Below are positions 59,964 through 64,000 of a stretch of 64,000 bases of DNA, piece after piece; position 1 is the first letter of the stretch; each line of letters starts with the position of its first letter. The stretch comes from an uncultured Bacteroidales bacterium. Lineage in GTDB: Bacteria > Bacteroidota > Bacteroidia > Bacteroidales > Paludibacteraceae. The stretch spans positions 62,001-126,000 of the forward strand of contig CAKULK010000006.1 of NCBI GenBank assembly GCA_934667275.1, given 5' to 3'. A model generated the notes under the pieces. That model was not told where the DNA came from and did no database searches. It worked only from the letters and a program-made list of their open reading frames with translations. The translations under genes were made by a program, and so were the position numbers.

Positions 59964-60141
59964 ATGAAATATCAGAAGGAAACGGGGTATCTCGTTGTAT
60001 GGGCGTTGCTTACTTGCCTGCTGTTCAGCCCTGTATGCGTGAAATTTATTGTAGAGCGGTACGATGAATCGTGGTTGAGCACGATACGTGCTTTGTTGGT
60101 GTGCGGGGGATTGTCCTCATGTATCTTATTGGTTAAAAAAC
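59964..60141 (+). pseudogene. N-terminal fragment of the phosphoethanolamine transferase in another frame
   Basis: This frame codes for about 58 residues with two membrane helices (YLVVWALLTCLLFSPVCVKF and TIRALLVCGGLSSCILLV), which is what the N-terminus of the family should look like. At the A6 run (60135-60140) the reading must move by +1 to continue as KNKVAGIVLV in the frame of the downstream gene. One A fewer would make a single ORF 59964-61554. Either a frameshift mutation, an assembly error, or slippage at the A run explains it. Confidence 0.65.
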
Positions 60142-61554
60142 AAGGTAGCGGGAATAGTCCTCGTGTCGCTGTTTATGGTAATGACATTGGCAGAGTTAGT
60201 GATGGTCAACACGTTCCATATCTTTATGGATATAGACCACTACCTTGCGCTGGTAACCACCACCGCCGAGGAGAGCAGTACGTTTGCGCGTAGCAATCTG
60301 CAGGCTCTGTGGTACATAGTGCCTGTGGTGGTGCTGTTTGCGGGTGTGTGCGCGTGGTACATGAAGATGCCCGCGGCATCGCGAGGGTGGCGTTGGAAGA
60401 CGTGCGGAGTCTGCCTATTGGTGACATTCGTGGGCGTAATGCCTGTGGAGAAAACGGCGCAGATAGACAATTTCTATTCGTTCAAGGCAGCGGTGTTCCG
60501 GAATACCTTACACCATCCGCCGTTTAACATCCTGCATCTGAGCAAGATAGCGGTGCGCAAGATTCACCGGATGAATCAGACAAACGACTTCGTTTTCCAC
60601 TCTACCCGCACGCGGGAGTTTGCGCAAAAAGAGACTTACGTGTTGGCAATAGGAGAGTCGGTGCGCTATGCAAACTGCTCATTGAATGGCATTTATCCGC
60701 GCGAGACTATGCCATTGGCAGGCAAGCAGAAGAATCTCGTATTCTTTCACAACTACTACACGGACGGCTGCACTACGTCCATCTCCGTGCCGATGATTGT
60801 GACGAGAGCCACAGCCGAGGAGAATGATTTGAGTTACACAGAGAAAAGTATCGTGCAGGTGTTCAAAGAGAACGGGTTTACCACCGTGGTCATCAAACGG
60901 GGGCTGTTTGCCCAGATTTCCAGCGAATACCTGTATCAAGGTGCAGATTACACGGTGGAGGTGAATTCGGACGCGGAAGTGATGAGCGCAATCAACTCAG
61001 TGTCAGCGTTATATGACAAGACGTTTATCATGTTCCAGTTGCTTGGTTCGCACTTCTACTACGGCAATTTCCCGAAAGAATTTGACAAATGGCACCCGAA
61101 CAATCAGTCGGACAAGGACGTGAAAAGCGACAGCCTGCTGATAAATTCGTACGACAACACCATTCTGTACACCGATTATCTGCTGAACGGGCTGATGGAC
61201 ACGCTCAAAAACCGTGGTATGGCGGCAATGTGGTATGTGTCAGACCATGGGCAGACCATCACCGCCACCACGGGGTGGCATGGGACGCTGTGCAATCAAG
61301 ATGAATATCATGTTCCGTTATTCGTTTGGTACTCAGATGAGTATGAACAAGAGAACAGCGACAAGACTGCGGCTCTGCGGCAACATGCGCGCGAACCGAT
61401 GAACGCGGATTGTATGTTCTACACGATATGCGGCATGGCAAATATCCTGCTCCCGCCACAATACCAACATGAGGATTGGGACATCTCGTCAGCGACATTC
61501 ACACCCCATCCGCGCAAGGTGCTGATAAACGGCGAGGCACGGGAGGTGGAGTAA
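60088..61554 (+). CDS. Phosphoethanolamine transferase (EptA-like), probably frameshifted
   Basis: A 488-residue reading frame in the alkaline-phosphatase superfamily. Hydrophobic helices occupy residues about 15-115, then the periplasmic catalytic domain: GESVRYANCSLNGIYPRET near 205, GCTTSISVPMIVTRA near 240 (Thr nucleophile of the family) and YVSDHGQT near 385 (metal ligands). The family modifies lipid A or other glycans with phosphoethanolamine. The first about 15 codons (MLCWCAGDCPHVSYW) do not look native; the better N-terminus lies upstream in another frame (59964-60141). Confidence 0.85.
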   Translation: MLCWCAGDCPHVSYWLKNKVAGIVLVSLFMVMTLAELVMVNTFHIFMDIDHYLALVTTTAEESSTFARSNLQALWYIVPVVVLFAGVCAWYMKMPAASRGWRWKTCGVCLLVTFVGVMPVEKTAQIDNFYSFKAAVFRNTLHHPPFNILHLSKIAVRKIHRMNQTNDFVFHSTRTREFAQKETYVLAIGESVRYANCSLNGIYPRETMPLAGKQKNLVFFHNYYTDGCTTSISVPMIVTRATAEENDLSYTEKSIVQVFKENGFTTVVIKRGLFAQISSEYLYQGADYTVEVNSDAEVMSAINSVSALYDKTFIMFQLLGSHFYYGNFPKEFDKWHPNNQSDKDVKSDSLLINSYDNTILYTDYLLNGLMDTLKNRGMAAMWYVSDHGQTITATTGWHGTLCNQDEYHVPLFVWYSDEYEQENSDKTAALRQHAREPMNADCMFYTICGMANILLPPQYQHEDWDISSATFTPHPRKVLINGEAREVE

Positions 61555-61592
61555 GCGGGCAACTTTCGGCAAGAGCAAAGTACGCTTGCGGC

Positions 61593-61625
61593 ATCCTATC
61601 AAGAATCACCTACTACTAATCGCTT
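61593..61625. repeat. Degenerate 11-bp array after the phosphoethanolamine-transferase gene
   Basis: Weak 11-mers ATCCTATCAAG, AATCACCTACT, ACTAATCGCTT, similar to the array at 36567-36599. Confidence 0.4.
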
Positions 61626-61722
61626 ACTCTTTATCCGACAAGGAAAGCAGGAAGAAACGAGGCTTTTGGACCCCACTTCAAGAGCCGTTATTTTGCGCCC
61701 TTGGAGATTTGCGGGGGGAGGT

Positions 61723-61754
61723 ATTGCATTTTTCGGATTTTTTTTGTACCTTTG
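61723..61754 (+). promoter_or_regulatory. Promoter of the 5'-nucleotidase C-terminal-domain gene
   Basis: ATTG (61723-61726), 20 bases, TACCTTTG (61747-61754), 27 bases before the ATG. Confidence 0.7.
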
Positions 61755-61781
61755 TCGCGGAATTGTTTGAAAACGCAGCGT

Positions 61782-62585
61782 ATGAAACAGGAAAACAATA
61801 AGGCGGCAGGGCAGGGCAGCAATGCGTTGTTGCCCATCAGTATATTGACGATATGCGTGGCAGTGGGGCTGCTGGCAGGTATCATGGTGGGGAGAGGTTG
61901 CTGGCGCAAGCCGATGCACGTGGTGGAAAGCAAGAGCGGGATACTGCTGATAGACAGTACGTTAGACGCGATTCAAGACAGTGACTATATCGCTTACTTG
62001 GCACCCATCAAGGCACAGTTGGAGGAAGAACTGCGCGTGCCGATAGGCTATGCGCCAGAGGCACTGACGGTGAGCCGCCCCGAATGCACGATGCTGAACT
62101 GGGCGTGCGATGCGCTGTTGGCAATGGCACGTCAGCGGTACGCGGGCGAGGTGGATATGGCGGTGACGAATATCGGCGGCATGCGCTGCGAGTGGGCAAA
62201 GGGCGACATCTCGTTCAAGGACGTGTTTGAGTTGATGCCCTTTGACAACGAGTTGGTGGTGCTGACCATGACAGGCGAGGAAGTGCTGAACCTGTGCCAT
62301 GCTTTCGCGCGATTGGGCGGAGAAGGTGTGTCGGGACTGCGTATGAAAGCCTGTGACGGAAGGCTGGTAAGTGCGACCATCAACGGCAAGGCGATAGAGC
62401 CAAGTGCCTGCTACACAGTGGCTACCAGCGATTACCTGAGCCAAGGCAACGACCATATGGAGTCGCTGGCGCGGTATGTGGAGATATGGCGGTCGGAAGA
62501 GAAGATACGTGACCTATATATAGAATATATTGAGCAGGTGGGGACGGTTGCCGCCAACATCGACGGCAGAATGGATGTTCGCTGA
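61782..62585 (+). CDS. 5'-nucleotidase C-terminal-domain protein, other half of a split enzyme
   Basis: A 267-residue protein with one N-terminal membrane helix (LLPISILTICVAVGLLAGIM) followed by the substrate-binding C-terminal domain of UshA-type 5'-nucleotidases: NWACDALLAMARQRYAGEVD, AVTNIGGMRCEWAKGDIS, FELMPFDNELVVLTMTGEEV and VATSDYLSQGNDH. There is no metallophosphatase domain. The matching N-terminal half is encoded at 14403-15260 on the other strand, about 46.5 kb away. I expect the pair to act together in the periplasm. Start chosen at 61782, after its own promoter. Confidence 0.88.
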   Translation: MKQENNKAAGQGSNALLPISILTICVAVGLLAGIMVGRGCWRKPMHVVESKSGILLIDSTLDAIQDSDYIAYLAPIKAQLEEELRVPIGYAPEALTVSRPECTMLNWACDALLAMARQRYAGEVDMAVTNIGGMRCEWAKGDISFKDVFELMPFDNELVVLTMTGEEVLNLCHAFARLGGEGVSGLRMKACDGRLVSATINGKAIEPSACYTVATSDYLSQGNDHMESLARYVEIWRSEEKIRDLYIEYIEQVGTVAANIDGRMDVR

Positions 62586-62717
62586 ATTTTTCTTGGCACC
62601 TGACTGCTTGGCACTCGGTCACAATGCCCCACATTGCTCCCTCGTGCCGCACAGCCATCTGCTCAAGAAAAAAGTCAGCGTAAGAAAGATGTTGAAAACT
62701 TAAATAATTGATACATA
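62586..62717. other. Short gap before the C69 gene
   Basis: Contains an inverted repeat, TTTTTCTTG just after the stop codon (62586-62594) with CAAGAAAAA about 75 bases later, which could form a long hairpin. No consensus promoter is visible. Confidence 0.35.
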
Positions 62718-64000
62718 ATGAAAAAGACATTGTTAGTGGCGGCACTATGTAGTGCCTGGGTGGCAGGCATGGCCTGCACCAACTTCCTGGTCGGCAAGGA
62801 CGCTTCGGCGGACGGTAGCACGATGATTTCGTATGCAGCCGACAGTTACTCGTTGTACGGATTTCTCCATTTCAGCCCCGCGGCAGACTACCCCGAGGGC
62901 GCGATGCGCGAGGTGCGCGACTGGGACTCGGGACGCCCGTTGGGCAGTATCCCGCAGGTGCGCCACACCTACTCGGTGGTGGGCAATATGAATGAGCACC
63001 AACTGACCATCGGCGAGACCACATGGGGCGGTCGCGCAGAGTTGGCAGACACCGTGGGCATTGATTACGGAAGCCTGATTTACATCACGTTGGAGCGTTG
63101 CAAGACTGCCCGCGAGGCGATTGCGTGCATGACGTCGTTAGTGGCTGAATACGGCTACGCATCGGGCGGCGAGTCGTTCTCTATCGGCGACCCCAATGAG
63201 ATTTGGATTATGGATTTGATTGGCAAGGGGCCGGGCAAGAAAGGTGCCGTGTGGGTGGCAACACGCATTCCGGACGACTGCATTGCCGCACACGCCAACC
63301 AGGCACGCATCACCACCATCAACTTCAAAGACAAAGCCAACTGGATGTGGAGCAAAGACGTGGTGAAGTTCGCGCGCGAAATGGGCTATTTCGAGGGCAA
63401 AGACAAGGATTTCAACTTCCAAGAGGCATACAACCCATACGATTTCTCGGGCTTGTTCGTGTGCGAGGCACGCGTGTGGTCGTTCTTCCGTCACTTCTCA
63501 GACGACATAGACCAATACTTCGACTTCGCGTCCGGCAAGACGTTCCTCGAGACCGGCGGCAAGGATGCCGGTACACGTATGCCGCTGTATATCAAACCAA
63601 ACCACAAAGTGAGCGTGCAGGAGATGAAAGAGTGCATGCGCGACCAATATGAGGGCACGCCGCTTGACATCACGCAAGGCACCGATGCCGGTCCGTGGAA
63701 CAGCAAGTTGCGCTACGGCGGATTGGCATTCGAGTTGGACTCGGTGAAATACTGGTACGAGCGTCCGACGGCTACACAGCAGACGGCATGGTCGTTTGTG
63801 GCTCAGATGCGCGGTTACGAGAGTGCGAAGGCGGGCGGAATTTTCTGGTTCGGCGTGGACGATGCAGCCACAAACCTCTATGTACCAATGTATTGCCGCA
63901 TCAACGAGGTGCCCGAGTGCTTCCGCGAAGGCAACGGCGACCTCTACACCTACTCGCCCACTTCGGCGTGGTGGATATACAACATGGTAGCCAACTGGGC
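62718..64000 (+). CDS. C69-family dipeptidase (PepD-like), 3' end outside the window
   Basis: The first 427 codons are present and the frame stays open to the window end. The N-terminus MKKTLLVAALCSAWVAGMAC is a leader that must be cleaved so that Cys20 (in ACTNFLVGKDAS) becomes the N-terminal nucleophile of this Ntn-type hydrolase. Family segments include DGSTMISYAADSY, ESFSIGDPNEIWIMDLIGKG, WVATRIPDDCIAAHANQ and GTDAGPWNSKLRYGG. C69 dipeptidases cut dipeptides with broad specificity, here in the periplasm or at the surface. A normal C69 protein is about 520-560 residues, so roughly a fifth is missing. Confidence 0.93.
   Translation, partial: MKKTLLVAALCSAWVAGMACTNFLVGKDASADGSTMISYAADSYSLYGFLHFSPAADYPEGAMREVRDWDSGRPLGSIPQVRHTYSVVGNMNEHQLTIGETTWGGRAELADTVGIDYGSLIYITLERCKTAREAIACMTSLVAEYGYASGGESFSIGDPNEIWIMDLIGKGPGKKGAVWVATRIPDDCIAAHANQARITTINFKDKANWMWSKDVVKFAREMGYFEGKDKDFNFQEAYNPYDFSGLFVCEARVWSFFRHFSDDIDQYFDFASGKTFLETGGKDAGTRMPLYIKPNHKVSVQEMKECMRDQYEGTPLDITQGTDAGPWNSKLRYGGLAFELDSVKYWYERPTATQQTAWSFVAQMRGYESAKAGGIFWFGVDDAATNLYVPMYCRINEVPECFREGNGDLYTYSPTSAWWIYNMVANW

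Noticed and set aside
60135..60141. AAAAAAC as a programmed -1 frameshift site
   Set aside because: The downstream frame is +1 relative to the upstream one, so a -1 shift does not reach it; no downstream pseudoknot was seen.

Overview
The window is chromosomal DNA of a Bacteroidales bacterium, family uncertain. The evidence is a SusC/SusD polysaccharide locus, TonB receptors, type IX secretion components, the phylum-specific promoter grammar (TTTG, 19-21 bases, TAnnTTTG) found before many genes, almost no Shine-Dalgarno sites, and a tRNA-Glu placed before rpsT. Coding density is high. I see no insertion sequence, prophage, CRISPR array or rRNA operon.

Layout. 1-5,000 (minus strand): LOG-family protein (cut by the window edge), gyrB, and a three-gene operon of a DUF5063-like protein, a 3'-5' exonuclease and an RlmI-like methyltransferase. 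5,300-10,200 (plus): galK-galM-miaB, then a 38-residue ORF, greA and a HIT protein. 10,267-19,031 (minus): U32 protein; acpP-fabF-asd; an OmpA/TPR lipoprotein, a small tail-anchored protein, mutL and a metallophosphatase. 19,200-24,713: a lipoprotein, a TonB receptor under a TPP riboswitch, a small outer-membrane barrel, tRNA-Glu-rpsT and Hsp20.

24,785-49,005 (minus) is the main accessory region: a beta-glucan utilisation locus. In transcription order it has SusC, SusD, a surface glycan-binding lipoprotein, GH16, GH128, GH16, GH16, a GPH/MFS sugar transporter, an 1145-residue cytoplasmic protein resembling beta-1,3-glucan phosphorylases, GH30 and GH3. Three secreted proteins with short type IX-like C-terminal tails follow. 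Together they suggest surface cutting of laminarin-like beta-1,3/1,6-glucan, import, and hydrolytic plus phosphorolytic breakdown. No hybrid two-component, SusR or ECF regulator is present.

49,300-64,000 is mostly housekeeping: AlkD-like and YjbR-like proteins, a DUF4097-like protein, Mrp and MATE, a CHU_C-type secreted protein, a DUF4294-like protein, a sirtuin, tsaB, a PorW/SprE-like lipoprotein, a structured RNA candidate, a frameshifted phosphoethanolamine transferase, the C-terminal half of a split 5'-nucleotidase, and a C69 dipeptidase cut by the window end.

The most unusual signal is a set of short tandem arrays with unit lengths of 7 or 11 bp. The 11-bp arrays fill many intergenic gaps. 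The 7-bp arrays sit at gene edges and, in the GH3 and phosphorylase-like genes, inside the reading frame, always in the orientation free of stop codons. A 7-bp unit reads the same peptide in all three frames, so these arrays can expand inside genes without adding stops.
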